64,000 nt of DNA from Neelides folsomi (Eukaryota; Arthropoda; Collembola; Neelipleona; Neelidae): positions 310,001 to 374,000 of the forward strand of contig JAQGBZ010000004.1 of the NCBI GenBank assembly GCA_034687125.1. The letters run 5' to 3'. Below the pieces are notes generated by a model, which made no database searches, was not told the origin of the DNA, and saw only the letters and a list, made by a program, of their open reading frames with translations. Shown here in pieces: positions 13,296-25,472 of the stretch (its first letter is position 1; each line of letters opens with the position of its first letter). The position numbers and the translations under genes were made by a program.

Positions 13296-15098
13296 CAACC
13301 CTCGTCACTTTATGGAATTTCTTAAAGCTAATGGACCATATGTTTCCAGAATCAATGAAGGCAATTCTTTTATTCATTTCATTATTAGAGGCGGGGGATA
13401 CACAAATGTAGGGCACAGGGCACCAAAAGGATGAAAATGTATTAAAAGTTGAATAGGGCCAAGATATTTATAAGGGTTCAGGGAAAAATGAAAGGTTGGA
13501 TTTAGGGAAGATTAGGATTATGATGAGCGATGGTTACATAATAGGTCTTTTACTTTAGGCAAGATTTAACCAAGCTCAACTGCTGGAAGAAATTTGGGTC
13601 TCTGGGATGATTGCGTGGGGAAGAAATGTAGAGAGAAGAAAGGCTGAGTCATGTCATTTGATGTGATGGAAGAGCTTTTCCGTCGTCGAGTCTCAGCGAT
13701 GTGATGGGAAAATTTGAAGGGAGGTTTTTTGGATTAATATGTAGCAAGTCTTGGAATTCTTGGAGGTATTAACGTTGTAGAGAAGAAGAGCCATTAAAAT
13801 TAAAGACGCGACCGCGGGGTCCTTTATGAGACGCTCATTAATCGGCGGATTCTCCCTCTGCTCCTGATTTTAACATTCTTCTTCAGTGAGGGTAAGGCAG
13901 GAGCTTTTCGGCTCAAGACAAATGAAGTTGAAATTATCACGCAAGGAAATTCCTCACTAAGTTTAAAATTTCTTGTAAAATCCATTTTCAAGATTGAGAA
14001 ACTTTTTTTACTGGGAATGTCGTTGGATTGGATGGGAACGATGGGACGAAGGGAAGAAGGCTGATGCATGAAGTTGGCTTTATGGGAAAGACCCTACTTG
14101 AAATTCAGTTTTTAAACTTTCAAGTATTTTGGTCCTTCAGTTGAAAAATAGTTGGACCAACCTGAGTTGTTGAGTTGAAGATAGATTAGGAAAATGTTAA
14201 TGTTGAGTCTTTCATCGGGAGATCTTGGGTTGAATTCGGATCAGAGCCAGCAGGGGTTCTTATGCAAATGCAAATAACATACCGCCACTCTGTTTTTTGG
14301 ATTCAACAAGCGTAAAAAATGGATATTCGGGAAGGAAAAGAGTCTCTTAAATCTTTGGCAGTCCAAAGGCAATAATGAATACAAATGGATTGAAACACTC
14401 TGGGAAGTAGGTGAAAAGGAATTTTCTTATCCTAATAAGAAATGAAGAGAAAATCCTTTCCTAATAGGATTACAGCTATGGCTTGTTGGGACCTTCGTTT
14501 GTTTTTACAGCTGAGATTGTCGTGTAAATACTAAATACATATTGCATATTGGGGAATCGTTCCAGACCCACCATGCTTGATCTCAAATTCAAAATCCTAT
14601 CTGACTCCTAAGCCTCTCCATCTCTTTCGCGGATTTAGATGTTGCAAATAAGAATCTTGTTTTTCATACAGATACATATTAGCTCTATAAATCCCAAGTG
14701 ACATCGAGGATATTTAACCAACTGATCATTAACCTTTATAATGAGCCCCACACGCAATTCCTCATTGCATTCCTTCATCAGAATTAGAAACGAGTGGAAA
14801 AAGTTCAAAAGAGTTGACTGACGAGTGACTAGAATTCAACGCCTATCCAACCACCTTTAAACTCCTTCTCCTCATTGGTCACTTATTTATTACACACTTC
14901 GTAAAACCCTTCTTTCATTCTGTCAATTTTCCCTTTGACACTTGAAAGCGACAGGGACTAGACTGGAATAATTTATTGATGAAAGGGAGATTGATTGGGG
15001 AGCTCTAATTATCAACCTTTAAGAACACTTGTACGGCACACAAGTTGAAAGTTGACAAGTTGGTAATAAATTAACACAATGTGTGTGGTAAATTGAGT

Positions 15099-15110
15099 AT
15101 CATCATCATC
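15099..15110 (+). repeat. (ATC)4 microsatellite
   Basis: Four perfect ATC units, too short to be strongly variable. Confidence 0.8.
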
Positions 15111-16307
15111 GACTTTTAGAACAATACTCTCATTTGGATATTTTGTCATTGGTCCTCAAGAGACCCCTCGACTCATTTCACCATTTCAACCTTCAACCTA
15201 TTTGTTTTATATGCATTTATATTATGTAAAACGAGGCGCGGAAGCCATACATTATTTTTCTGCACAAGCTCATCAAGGCAAATGTCGTTGGTTGGTTAAA
15301 GCCCCTTTGTCCTCAAAGTTCTCGTCCCACCGCTACTTGTCTTCGTCTCTTAATGAAGATAGGAATAAAAATATCTATTGATGTTTCACTGTAAGCTACA
15401 TTCATTCATACATTTATGGACGTATGGTATATAATGCTTCTAGTTTGGCTTCTGGAAAAGAAAGCTCTCCCTGTTCCTCTGCTAATAGGCTCTAAAGTCG
15501 GGGGAGGTAGTGACCTCCTATTGACAATCCTCTATAAATCTCATCCATTCAATGCCGCAACAATAAATGTCAACTGTTCAAATACATTCACCGGATATAT
15601 TCACCATTTCCATTTCCAATAACGGAAGAGAATAGCTTGGCATAGATATACTGATAGCTTTTAGTAGAGACAAAATAACACTTCGCGTCAGGGTCCAACG
15701 CCGGTGTTTGGAAGCATAGGCCACGAGGCGAAGGTTACGAGATTTTCTATTTAGTTGATATGAACCTCGTTTGACAATTGTAGTTCCTCCGTCATCGGCC
15801 GATGGTGGGCAAACGTATCGTAGTTGCATTTGGGCATGTGTATGGAGCCCAAGTGAGGAATCCAACATCTGTCCCTATTCAGATGATTGAAAAGAGTATG
15901 GAGAATAATAGGGCTCCATATCCCTTGGTGTATACAATACTAATGGTGGGTTTCATTCCGAGTCTCGGGTTCCTCTCGGGCCCTGCAACACTGTCTTGAA
16001 TTCACCGAACCTCACCCTCATTTGGGCTAAGTGGGGCCCTATGAATGTCAACAATTGGATTTCACAGACATTTTACTTATACAATCGGTTCAAACTTGGG
16101 GATGGATCCTTAAAATTGACATATAGAACTTTCATACATCCCCCTATTTAGCCCCTGTTTGGGTATTGGTATTGATATTCCTAGAAACGAGTAAATTTCA
16201 TTTTCTTTTGATTGGATTGAGGAGGGTAAAAGGGATTTTGGGGATATTTCGCCTTGGATTAGCTAGAGGAATATTGAGGGAAGGGATCTAAGTTATATAA
16301 ATATATA

Positions 16308-16332
16308 CGAGGGCCCTTATTTGGGACCCTCG
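16308..16332. repeat. G+C-rich hairpin with one bulge
   Basis: CGAGGG at 16308-16313 pairs with CCCTCG at 16327-16332, and CCC at 16314-16316 pairs with GGG at 16323-16325, leaving one bulged A at 16326 and a 6-nt loop. This gives nine base pairs, eight of them G/C, in A+T-rich sequence. No function is known. Confidence 0.7.
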
Positions 16333-16764
16333 ATGTTTAAACTATACGTGCGGAGACTGTACACAAATGAATTGGTGGAAGAATGAAAGGAACTCGTGAA
16401 TTCATTTCTTCCACTTGGCCAGGTCGAAGTAATCAAAGTTGAAAATGAAGCTATTTGCCAAGCTCTTTTCCTTTTTCCTTCCACAAATAATGACATAGTT
16501 GATTACACTCGGCTTCCCTGCTTTTTCAGCTCTTCCTTTTACTCACACCCGACGGGATTCTGAGGCGAATGAATCGAAAATGATTTAATAATTATTGAGA
16601 ATCCAGACGGTTAAAGGGAAAGGAGTTTTTTATTCAGAGGATTCTTCAGAAGTATCTTATTATCTTTGTGCTTCATGAGGTTGAGGTTCGTTGGAGGTTT
16701 GGACTCTTATTTTGCTAATAGGCCGCTCTAATGGATATTTCCTTTTCGGCCCTATTAAGCCTTA

Positions 16765-16777
16765 TGTGTGTGTGTGT
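16765..16777 (+). repeat. (TG)6.5 microsatellite
   Basis: Perfect TG dinucleotide run of 13 bases. Confidence 0.85.
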
Positions 16778-17142
16778 TTCAATTCGGTTCCTTTGGCGTG
16801 GAAAGCATTTTCTTGTACCTCAATTTGAGTTTCCACTCTTTGCGTGTTTCATACATTGGGTTTAAAAAAGATTTCCTCACTTTGTGTGGATTTTAAACTT
16901 AAACATTTTTTATTTGTTCTGCACGTGGAGGATTCTTGAATTCATTTTATATAAAAAAAGAGGCCCAATTTAAAATCTCCTGGCGCTGTTGAATGTCTCT
17001 AAACACTATGATTTACTCTGATTGAGATCCCACGCAATTGAAGTTTAAACTTCGTCAAAATGAGGTGGATGGAACTATTAGTAAAGAAAGGGCTTTTGAT
17101 CCCAGGTGTTCTTTAACTTGGATTACTCAATAAATTCTTAAA

Positions 17143-17164
17143 TGCAATTATTTATATTATTATA
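17143..17164 (+). repeat. Dispersed 22-nt near-repeat, copy 2
   Basis: Matches 12327-12348 with a single difference. See that entry. Confidence 0.4.
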
Positions 17165-17678
17165 AAACCTCATTCTTGGGATTTACAACCGAAGAAAATG
17201 AAAATGTGTCGTTGTTTTTTATATTTATTTCCAAGATTAAAAGTTCAATGATTAATAAAGACCATGAAGGATTTTATGACTATTCTCAATGGCTTTTCAA
17301 AATGGATCTAGCACTATAATGTCACTGGATCGATAAAACATTCCGTGAACTGTTTTAATGATCTTCTTTTCGATTTTTCTTTTGTCATTAATCTCATTTG
17401 GCGTGCTCCTGTGCACCCAACATACATACTCATAAAATGATAACAATTTTCATATTGTTTCCATTATGAACTTTTCCTATGCCCCTTTGATCATATTCCA
17501 TTCATATTGGTAATAACTACACAATTCACATGAACTAAACTTCATATACCTACATAGAGTATATTAGACAGTGTTGTCTTCTAAGACAGAGTGCATATAA
17601 GTAATAAATAGATTTAACAGATACTGAACATTTAGATTTATATGGTCAAGCTATAGAGAGAATAAATAGCATTTTATG

Positions 17679-17699
17679 GTATGTATGTTACATACATAC
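17679..17699. repeat. Perfect 10-bp inverted repeat
   Basis: GTATGTATGT at 17679-17688, one T, then ACATACATAC at 17690-17699. The arms are also tetranucleotide repeats (TATG and its complement), so the structure may have arisen from an inverted microsatellite. Confidence 0.8.
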
Positions 17700-20100
17700 G
17701 TCTTTGATTAAAAACTTTAGAGTTTATATATAAAGTCTCAAAGTATATTCATTTTATCGCCTCGTGATTGTGATTCGGCTTCTCTGATAAATGTCCGACT
17801 CTCTTTTATTAATGAGAGCTTTGAAGAGAAGGCTGGACTTGGGTTAAAGTCAAAGGGACAAACAAACACACAGAGCCTCATAAACTCAATGCATGAGAGA
17901 GTAATTTTATTCTCTGCACGAGAGCAGGGTCGGCATTTAAGTGAATTGAAAATATTTATGCATAGGAGCACAATGTGTGTACTTATAGGAAGAGAATTAC
18001 GTGTTGGTATTAAAGGTTGATCGTATTTACAAGTTCAGATGAATGCATAATATGTGGACAAAGGTATGTTCATGAAGCAGTAATGTTAAAATTAAAAGAC
18101 AATAAAGAGATCACAGGAATGTGGATTCTTTTAGCTAATGCGAATTTGTATTTGGGCATGGCATTGAGAAAATATCTCTCTCACTCAGTATTAATTTTTT
18201 AAGAGAGTTTGTAGGGGTGGACTGAATTATGAATATTTGATTGTCTCAATAAATCTTTTCATTCATTTCATTAAAATCAAATGTGTTTTTTATCATAACA
18301 AATAAAATAATAATGGTTAAATTCAAAGAATAAAATTCTACACATTAGACACAGAATAATAAATACAATAGAGGAGATTCTGACAACAAATACATTAAAT
18401 TCGCATAAAATCATTAAGTTTAATAATAGAGTTCTTATATTAAATTGCAATGAAATGAGTCATCGCCTTACGCCCATTTTATCAATAAATGGAAAAATTG
18501 TCTTTCTTCTCGTAATGAATCGTATAATGAAGGAATTTGGCTAATAAACGACCAAATTGAATTCATAATCGAAAAACTTGCTTTGAGTGAATTGAGTGAC
18601 AAAGAAGCATTTTATTTGATAGATCAAAGAATTCTAAACTCTCTCTTTTTTAACAGCTAAAGAAGGGTAATTTTAAAACGGCAATTTCAATTCATCTTTC
18701 AAAAGTGAGAATTCCTTTGTGATTACATTCCGATAGCTTATATTATAAAACTGTTCATTCAGAAGGTAATAAAAGAATGAGATTCTCAGAAAGTGAAACT
18801 GCGAATGGCGAAAAAATAAAAGTGAGCTCGCTATTGAGAGAAACTTGCCTTGTCTTCTCAAACTGATCGTAATGTGACAAATAAATAACTTGTCAATCTC
18901 TTTTACTTCTCACAACCGAAGAATTGAAAATCTCCTTATAGACAGGAAAATGGATCAAGTTGTCAGCGAGGTATATTTTGATTATGGTCGACGAAAGATT
19001 TGAATCCTCATAAAAACAACACAGCGCTTCCTCATGTTTCCACTTCCCTAAAAAAGCTTAAAGATACAAGCGTATAATATATTTATTACAATGTATTTTA
19101 TACATTGCTTGACAACAACTTTTGTTTAGAATATAATGTTAGAAAGAGGATGTACAGGTTGAGTACAACTTTAAAGGCGAAACAGGATCTCATTATAAAT
19201 AGAATACAGATACATAATTTGTATAGTAAAATTCCCATGGGTGAAATTCAGTAGTGAGAAAAACATCAAGTGACAATTGACAGTATAAATAAAGACATAG
19301 AAGTTGAGATCTCATTGAGGTCCTTTATATTGCTCAGCTTAAAAAGGAGCAAGTGAGGGATCTAATCTTCTTGGGAAACTTTTGGTAATTGTCGCTATCC
19401 GCATCACGCAATTGTCTCCTTGTCTCTCAACTTCCAATCCCTTGTTTTCTTACTGAGGGAGAGAGACAAGAAGACGATCTGTTTTCATTGGAGTGGAGAC
19501 AATATCCATGGGCCTTGTGAAAAACGGAGGAAATACGAGAATGGTCATCGTTAGCTTCTCTGCGTGAGAAATCTCTCAGCAGCTTCTTAAGATTTACGTG
19601 GTCGACCCTCTTTGGCAATACATTGAAAATTGGATCGATTGGGCGTTCGTGCACTTTAGGACCAATTTCAACCCAACGTGTAGTTACTCTTTAAATTTAC
19701 TATACATTGATATTTTCCTCTTGTCCTCGATTTATTAGATTAGATCCTTTTTTTACACTCTTGTTCTCATTGTCGTTGAATTTATATATTTCCTCCAATT
19801 TTCTTTAATTCATTTCGCGAAGAAAATCTTTTTTAGAGCAGCAGTAAAATAATGGAGAATTTAATTACAATTGGCTAAAATGCATTTCGTTTTCACAAAT
19901 TCATTTATAATCTAATAAGACTTATGAGGAAAAGCAATTTAAAAAATTCATTTATTTCATTCCTTTCTTGGGAATTGTGGAGAGGCCAGTGAGACCATTT
20001 TTCATAGAGAGCCTGAAGAAATGAAGCTCGGAAAATATTATGTATTAGATGAAAATGCGTGCCATTGGATGTGGTGAAGGAGGAGGAAAATATGTTTTTG

Positions 20101-20117
20101 GGATTGGATTGGATTGG
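20101..20117 (+). repeat. (GGATT)3 short tandem repeat
   Basis: Three perfect GGATT units followed by GG. Confidence 0.8.
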
Positions 20118-20366
20118 AGAGGAGGCAAGTGAGTGTGATTCCCATGATAATCGTGAAGAAGAATGGAGAAAACGCAACACCTCGGTGGTTCCAACTGTAT
20201 TATTACTTCCTCGATCCTATCGATTTTCCCATTCGCCTTCTTCTTGAGAACTTTGAAATTTTTCCAGTTTTTCGATATCCACCTTAAAGCTCTTCTTCAT
20301 TCTCCACCTCTTCATATAAAAATTCAAGGGAAATTCTTAAACCCTTTTCTTTATCTTCAAATATCT

Positions 20367-20390
20367 CGTATTTGGATTCGTATTTGGATT
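20367..20390 (+). repeat. 12-bp tandem duplication
   Basis: Two perfect copies of CGTATTTGGATT in direct tandem. Confidence 0.85.
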
Positions 20391-21873
20391 CAATCCTTCC
20401 CTTTCCCCAAATTGCCTCCTTTCCAGCTCTCAACTCCTCTCGATACTTTACAATCATTTGAGGCTCTCTTTGTCCATTTCAGACTCCGACACATTTCCTA
20501 TTTTAACGGACACTTGAACCAACTTCAAACCAACCAACTCCAAAGCCTTTTAGATAAAAAAAAGTATAAAAGAAATGGAATTGAAGAGTTTCATTGTGGA
20601 TTGTGAGCCGATCCTTTTGCTCTTTATTTTAAATGAATTTAAACAATTGGCAGAGAAATGGAATGCAATTGAAAAAATTGGAAAGATTGGGGAATCCGGA
20701 ATTTAGATGTTATCGGGAGGGTTAGAGAGTGGAGAAAGTTTATCATGATGGGCAGACGGCCTCTTTGTCTCCTGTAAACAATTGGGGAGAAGAGTAATGG
20801 GAGAAAGATTTTACTCAGATTGGGCCGCGTTCATGTTTGTACTTGGATTTGAACAAAAGTCAACAGGGAGGAACTTGACGCTACGCGCTTTTATTATTGA
20901 ATTGAAGAGATCAGAGAGGAACACACGATCCCTTTTATATCACTCTATACAGAAGAACTGTACCTGTATATGGACTGTATATTACATACTGCACTTATAT
21001 TGTATTACGCATATGGAGAGTTCGTGTAAGCTTTGAGAGCTTTTGAGAAGTGAGGAAGTTTAGAGTTTACAGAAGAACCAACCACATAGAATGACATGTG
21101 TCAGATGTCAATATATAAAGAGTTTAATTGAATTGAATTCGAGCGGTGCAATTTCGGGCCTACACTCTCACCATCACCAGACCCCTTTCTCATCCTAAAG
21201 TGTGGATCTATGTAATGAAATGTAATGTGTGTGCTAAGTTGAATCGAGTTGCGGTGTTGATGTTGAAATCCGAACTTCGCAAACCTCTCTGCCTTCATCG
21301 CCTCAATCCGAATTCATTTGTACAAGTTGATAGAGGAAGTTTTTAGAGTCCCTGGAGGATCCAAAGAGACCGAGTTTTGCCGCAGATAAGACCAAAATGA
21401 AAAAAGAAAAGGAAAAAATCGAAATGGATTCCTTTCAAATTCTATTCAAATCAAATCCTTTTCTCCAATTTCTTATTCCGTTTCCTCATACTCCCCCCTT
21501 ATGCGGATCACCAGATCTTCTATTATATTACCATACTCCGATTTTTTATACATTTTAAACTCTTTCTATTTGGCCGAAAGTCAAAGTTTGCTCTCGTTGA
21601 TTGAAAATTGATTTTTTCCCTTCAATCTCCAAATCTCTTTTGCACTCTTTTCCACTCGGAAAAAATGTTCAGCTTTCCCTTTTTCCTATCAACTATTCAT
21701 ATCTAAATAGCAAAGACATAAAACGGAGGTCTGGTGCATTTTTATTAATCTTTTGACATTCATGAAGTAAAAGTTTGAGCATTCGAGGTCAAGTTCACAA
21801 TGCACGACTTTTTCCATTCTTCTGCTCTTGATTGTGCGGACGTGGAATGCGTGAGTTTTTTAAGGGACTGAGA

Positions 21874-21888
21874 AGAGAGAGAGAGAGA
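21874..21888 (+). repeat. (AG)7 microsatellite
   Basis: Perfect AG dinucleotide run of about 15 bases. Confidence 0.85.
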
Positions 21889-22196
21889 TTGGGAGTTAAT
21901 GAGAATTGGATTGCGGCTGGTCTCCTGGGCCAGAAGCGGGTTCCCCCCGTTGACTCGGAATGTGAATCAAAACCTTAGTGATATGAGAATGAATGTGTGT
22001 GGGCAGGAGTATTAGCAACCGGGGCCTTCTCTTTGTAACCATCCAACATGATGGAATATGTGTGCATTGAAGGAGGTCTTTACAATCTCCATGTAACTTG
22101 TATTATATACGACTCCTTGTACAATGTCCAATACATTCTATTACACATCTCCGGATAACCTGTTGTAAAGATCCGTGGCCCCAAAGAATGTATCTC

Positions 22197-22207
22197 TGTG
22201 TGTGTGT
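22197..22207 (+). repeat. (TG)5.5 microsatellite
   Basis: Perfect TG dinucleotide run of 11 bases. Confidence 0.8.
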
Positions 22208-22697
22208 CCTGTCAGATGTGTCATATGGTGTCTGTGCTCTGTGGACGAGCCGTGTGGTTGTGACAGCCTCACCTTTCCACGCTGGCTTCCTCCGTAAAGG
22301 GTAGGCGGGCAAAGGAGGAGAGGAATGAAAAGCCACAGGAGGGATTTTATTCTGTCCTCTCCCATCTCAAACCTTGATGGTGTCAACACGGACTCCATCC
22401 ACTTGAGCGAGAGACCCATGGCGTCTTCGACAAATAGCCCATATTACAACCACCTTCTCACATTTCTCCTTTTTATCACGTTCAGGCTCTAAATTTTAAA
22501 AGGCTTAGGACCATTATCTGATCACAATTACTTGTATAAAAGATCACTTTGATTTTTTTTAATATTTTTTTCAAAAGCCGACCTTTTGTATTTATAAAAG
22601 GCACCATGCGTTTTATTATAATTAATTGCTCAAAGTTGAATAATTCATTTGTGATTCATTAAAGGTTATTAAATATTTTGCAACATTATATCTTTAA

Positions 22698-22741
22698 GAT
22701 GCATAAGCGATACATAAGAGATGCATAAGAGATACATCTTA
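22698..22741 (+). repeat. 11-bp tandem repeat, four units
   Basis: Units are GATGCATAAGC, GATACATAAGA, GATGCATAAGA and a diverged GATACATCTTA. Units 1 and 3 share GATGCATAAG and units 2 and 4 share GATACAT, so the array also reads as a doubled 22-bp repeat. It is bracketed by a 9-bp inverted repeat, TTTAAGATG at 22694-22702 and CATCTTAAA at 22735-22743. A minisatellite seed is likely; a hairpin with internal repeats is possible. Confidence 0.8.
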
Positions 22742-23255
22742 AAAATACCATCTTGAAAATAAGATTGTAAGATAGGATTTTAAAAGATAAGTATTTGTAA
22801 CTAAAGTCGACTAATTGTTCTTTTCTCTTTTGTTGAGAATGAATGCGCTTTGCATTCATTGAAATAGAGTTAAATCATGACGGAATCTTGAGCTTCTTAG
22901 GTGGTAAGATGAAAGTGAGAAATAATGCTAGGAGGCGCTTCAATTGTTCCTCCTTTTATATATAACGTGAATTGGCATGACGTGCAAGAAAAGAGATGAA
23001 ACTAAGATTAAACGTAACATTATTGAATCTATTAAAACTTTTGTAACATCTGAAGACCGAATCTTCTTTAATTCCCTTTATATAATAATTTTGAAATCAA
23101 TGAGTCTAATCGCTTTCTCATTTGTAATCTCTTTCAAATTAGTTAACCGGATTAAAAGAATTCTAGTAAAACATGAAATGTTTCTTGTTTTTGTACTTAA
23201 ATACTTATGCGCATACATTGTATGTATTTACATCGTTCGAACCGTTGTTGAAAGC

Positions 23256-23278
23256 AAATATTTGTTTTACAAATATTT
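23256..23278. repeat. Perfect 10-bp inverted repeat (hairpin)
   Basis: AAATATTTGT at 23256-23265, loop TTT, ACAAATATTT at 23269-23278. The arms pair perfectly and are nearly all A and T. Confidence 0.8.
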
Positions 23279-24823
23279 CCCCTGGCAAAGAAGATAACTG
23301 TTGAGGAGTAATTGAAGATTCATAGATTATCCAAGGGTGGATGATAAGTCAAATATTCAACGTGATCGATTATGATTCTTCGACCGATGGGTCAAAAATG
23401 TTTCCGAGGGGAGTGACAGATTTTCATGAAAATTGATAGAGATTGTTTTGAAATGTCGAGGAGAGGGTTCTTTGGTTATAATTGTTTAGTGAGCGATCCT
23501 GGGAGTCTGAGAGGCAAAGACCATGGAGAAAATCATTTGGGGGTCGAGACGAAGAGATGAGTCTTGAGAGAAAAATGACTTGGGTTTGAAATGCTAAGTT
23601 GGCTGAGGAGGATGGAAGACATGGAGATTGGAGTGAAATGAAACGAGCTGGCAGAGAAGGTATTTTGTCCTTCTCAGCTGGAGTGAGATGCTCCATCATG
23701 TCATAATAATATAAACTGAGAATAAGAGACTCTTAGTTAAAATGAAATGATAATGGAAGGGCTTGAAAAGATCAAAAGTCTTATAAGGCTCAATCTCATC
23801 TCACAACCAATGTAAATACTTAAACTTGTAATGTACAAACTCCTCAACTCATTCTTCAATATATGTACAAATACATAAGAAATTCATCCATATAGAATAC
23901 ATATTAAGACCATTGTGAGATAATGTGTGTTTTAAGGTATGTCTTTCTCGCTTTAAACATCTTCAACCTCAAAGACTCTTTTCAGAATTCCTTCAAAGAC
24001 TAAAACAGGGTGTGCGACTATGAGAGTCTACTTCTCATTTACTGCTATTAAGGAAGTCTAATGTTTAATTCTTCTTTTGTTCTCTCTCAAATTGTAGTTC
24101 TAAAAGACTCGTTAAACTGGGTGTGTATGTTCAATGCGATCTGAATAGTATTAAATAGGACAAGTTGTAAGTTATACACACTCATACACATTTCATTACA
24201 ATTCAGTTAGCTAATTTCACTATGAAAATATTCGCACTCAATATGAACAATGGACGTATATCAAATAAATACAACTTGTTAATTGTAAATGAGAACTCAG
24301 ACGGCTTGTAAAATAAAATAGTCGGCAAATGGTTAAAAAGAAATAATTCATGATTGGTCTAAAAAGAAGTTCACACATTCTTGAATAGAAATTGGACAAA
24401 GAATTAAAGAAGAGCGACGGAGTGTTTCACATATACAATTAAATAAAAGACCTAAGCTTCTTGTTACTTATTTCTCATTTATTTTTTTCACTTTCTCCCC
24501 TTCATCTTTTGCGTCGCTCTAAAAGACCGTCGTTTAAAAGACCCTTATAAACTTATAATTGTTATGTTTTAACTATTCGTTTATACCCATTTATATTTTT
24601 TCTATGCATTTTTCTGTTCCTTTGCGCGACAGAGGGTAAAGGGAGTAAACTGTGATTATGTGACTCACTCACCGAGGGTCCCGTCGTCTCTCACTTTTAC
24701 CCTCCAGAGAGAACCCAGAGTGGCAAAGTTTTAATTGATTTCAGCCGTGGGAATTCCGATTCGGGTAGCTCCCCTCCCAATTCATTTGTTTTATTAACTT
24801 TCCTCTCTCTATATAACTAACTA

Positions 24824-24860
24824 TATATAATAAACCATATATTCCGATTCCGATTCAGAG
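24824..24860 (+). promoter_or_regulatory. Putative TATA box and initiator
   Basis: TATATAA lies at 24824-24830. An initiator-like TCAGAG lies at 24855-24860, with its A at 24857. The 33-nt spacing from the first T of the box to that A suits a metazoan TATA promoter. TCAGAG is a weak match to the arthropod initiator TCAKTY. A better match, TCAGTT, lies at 24969-24974 but has no TATA box at the right distance. In A+T-rich DNA a TATA match is cheap, so this is tentative. Confidence 0.3.
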
Positions 24861-25059
24861 TTATTTGCCTCGACTCCTTTTATTTATTCTTTGAGGTTCT
24901 TGATTGGGTTTGAAAGCGGCGGTCGGAGAAAGCGAGGAAAGTTTTACTTTGCTCATTTTAAATTTCCTTCAGTTGAGAAACTCTCATAAATTCATTATGA
25001 TAATTCCAAATTATTTTTTCTCGCTTTCTTTGAATCGCGATTCGCATCGTAAATTAAAC
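24857..25059 (+). other. Candidate 5' leader exon 1 (non-coding)
   Basis: The 3' boundary is a donor AAAC|GTAAGT, with GT at 25060-25061. The 5' boundary is set only by the putative initiator at 24857; the TCAGTT at 24969 would give a shorter exon starting near 24971. One ATG at 24997 opens a frame to the exon end (21 codons, phase 0), and across the proposed splice to exon 2 it would stop after five more codons (TAG at 25394-25396), so it is an upstream ORF rather than the start of a protein. A 12-bp palindrome, GAATCGCGATTC, sits at 25032-25043. Support is the donor and the CpG-rich context only. Confidence 0.3.
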
Positions 25060-25378
25060 GTAAGTGACAGGCTACTACTGAAAGTCAAAGCCACTCTCGT
25101 TTTGTAATTACGTTTTATAATTGGTAGTAAAAGTAATAAACGCATAATATAGCTCTCCAGTCTTTAACTACTTTTGTTACAAAATTGTAAATTGAGGAAA
25201 ATGGCCATCTGCCTTTGACATTATTTATTTCGTTCAAATTACGTTTACGTCTGTAATAACATTATTTAGCTGCTTCGTTTCAAGGACAAGAACATTAAAC
25301 TACATACGATTTCGATATTACTCATCGTCATAATTTTTTATAATTTGGACTAATTTTTATATTTTTTGTCTATTTTAG
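25060..25378 (+). other. Putative short first intron
   Basis: It would run from GTAAGT at 25060 to TTTTAG at 25373-25378. The 3' end has a pyrimidine-rich run and a branch-like CTAAT about 27-30 nt before the AG. The length of 319 nt is ordinary. No other feature is visible inside it. Confidence 0.35.
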
Positions 25379-25472
25379 GTAATCTTCATACGTTAGTTCT
25401 ATTTGGATTATTTCATCACTTGACATTTGATCAATCGGACACACAATTTGTCACAATTTGTACAATTCAATG
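25379..25472 (+). other. Candidate 5' leader exon 2 (non-coding)
   Basis: This 94-nt segment is framed by a good acceptor (branch-like CTAAT, T-rich tract, TTTTAG) and a donor ATG|GTAAGT with GT at 25473-25474. It contains stops, and its only ATG is its last three bases, 25470-25472. It carries a 10-bp tandem duplication, CACAATTTGT at 25442-25451 and 25452-25461. If spliced to 37135 that ATG would open a 14-codon upstream ORF. I infer a leader exon because both splice sites are strong and close together; no expression evidence is available to me. Confidence 0.4.

Larger units (their letters stand above)
13300..24599. other. Non-coding stretch with microsatellites and hairpins
   Basis: No exon could be supported. 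The longest ORF in the window, 20163-20606 (+), lies in a pyrimidine-rich tract and encodes mostly F, L, S, P and I; it looks like a composition effect. A short cluster of CG dinucleotides occurs around 13805-13820, and a modestly G+C-richer patch lies at about 21900-22330, where ORFs overlap on both strands with no splice framing. Small repeats in this stretch are listed separately. Confidence 0.55.

Noticed and set aside
12921-13298. 125-codon ORF, minus strand
   Set aside because: It begins at TTG rather than ATG and has no family motif. Its end overlaps the 13271 hairpin, which explains part of the open frame.
20163-20606. Longest ORF, 147 codons, + strand
   Set aside because: It lies in a pyrimidine-rich tract, the translation is dominated by F, L, S, P and I with no domain, and there is no acceptor or donor framing. 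A frame of this length is expected about once by chance at this composition.
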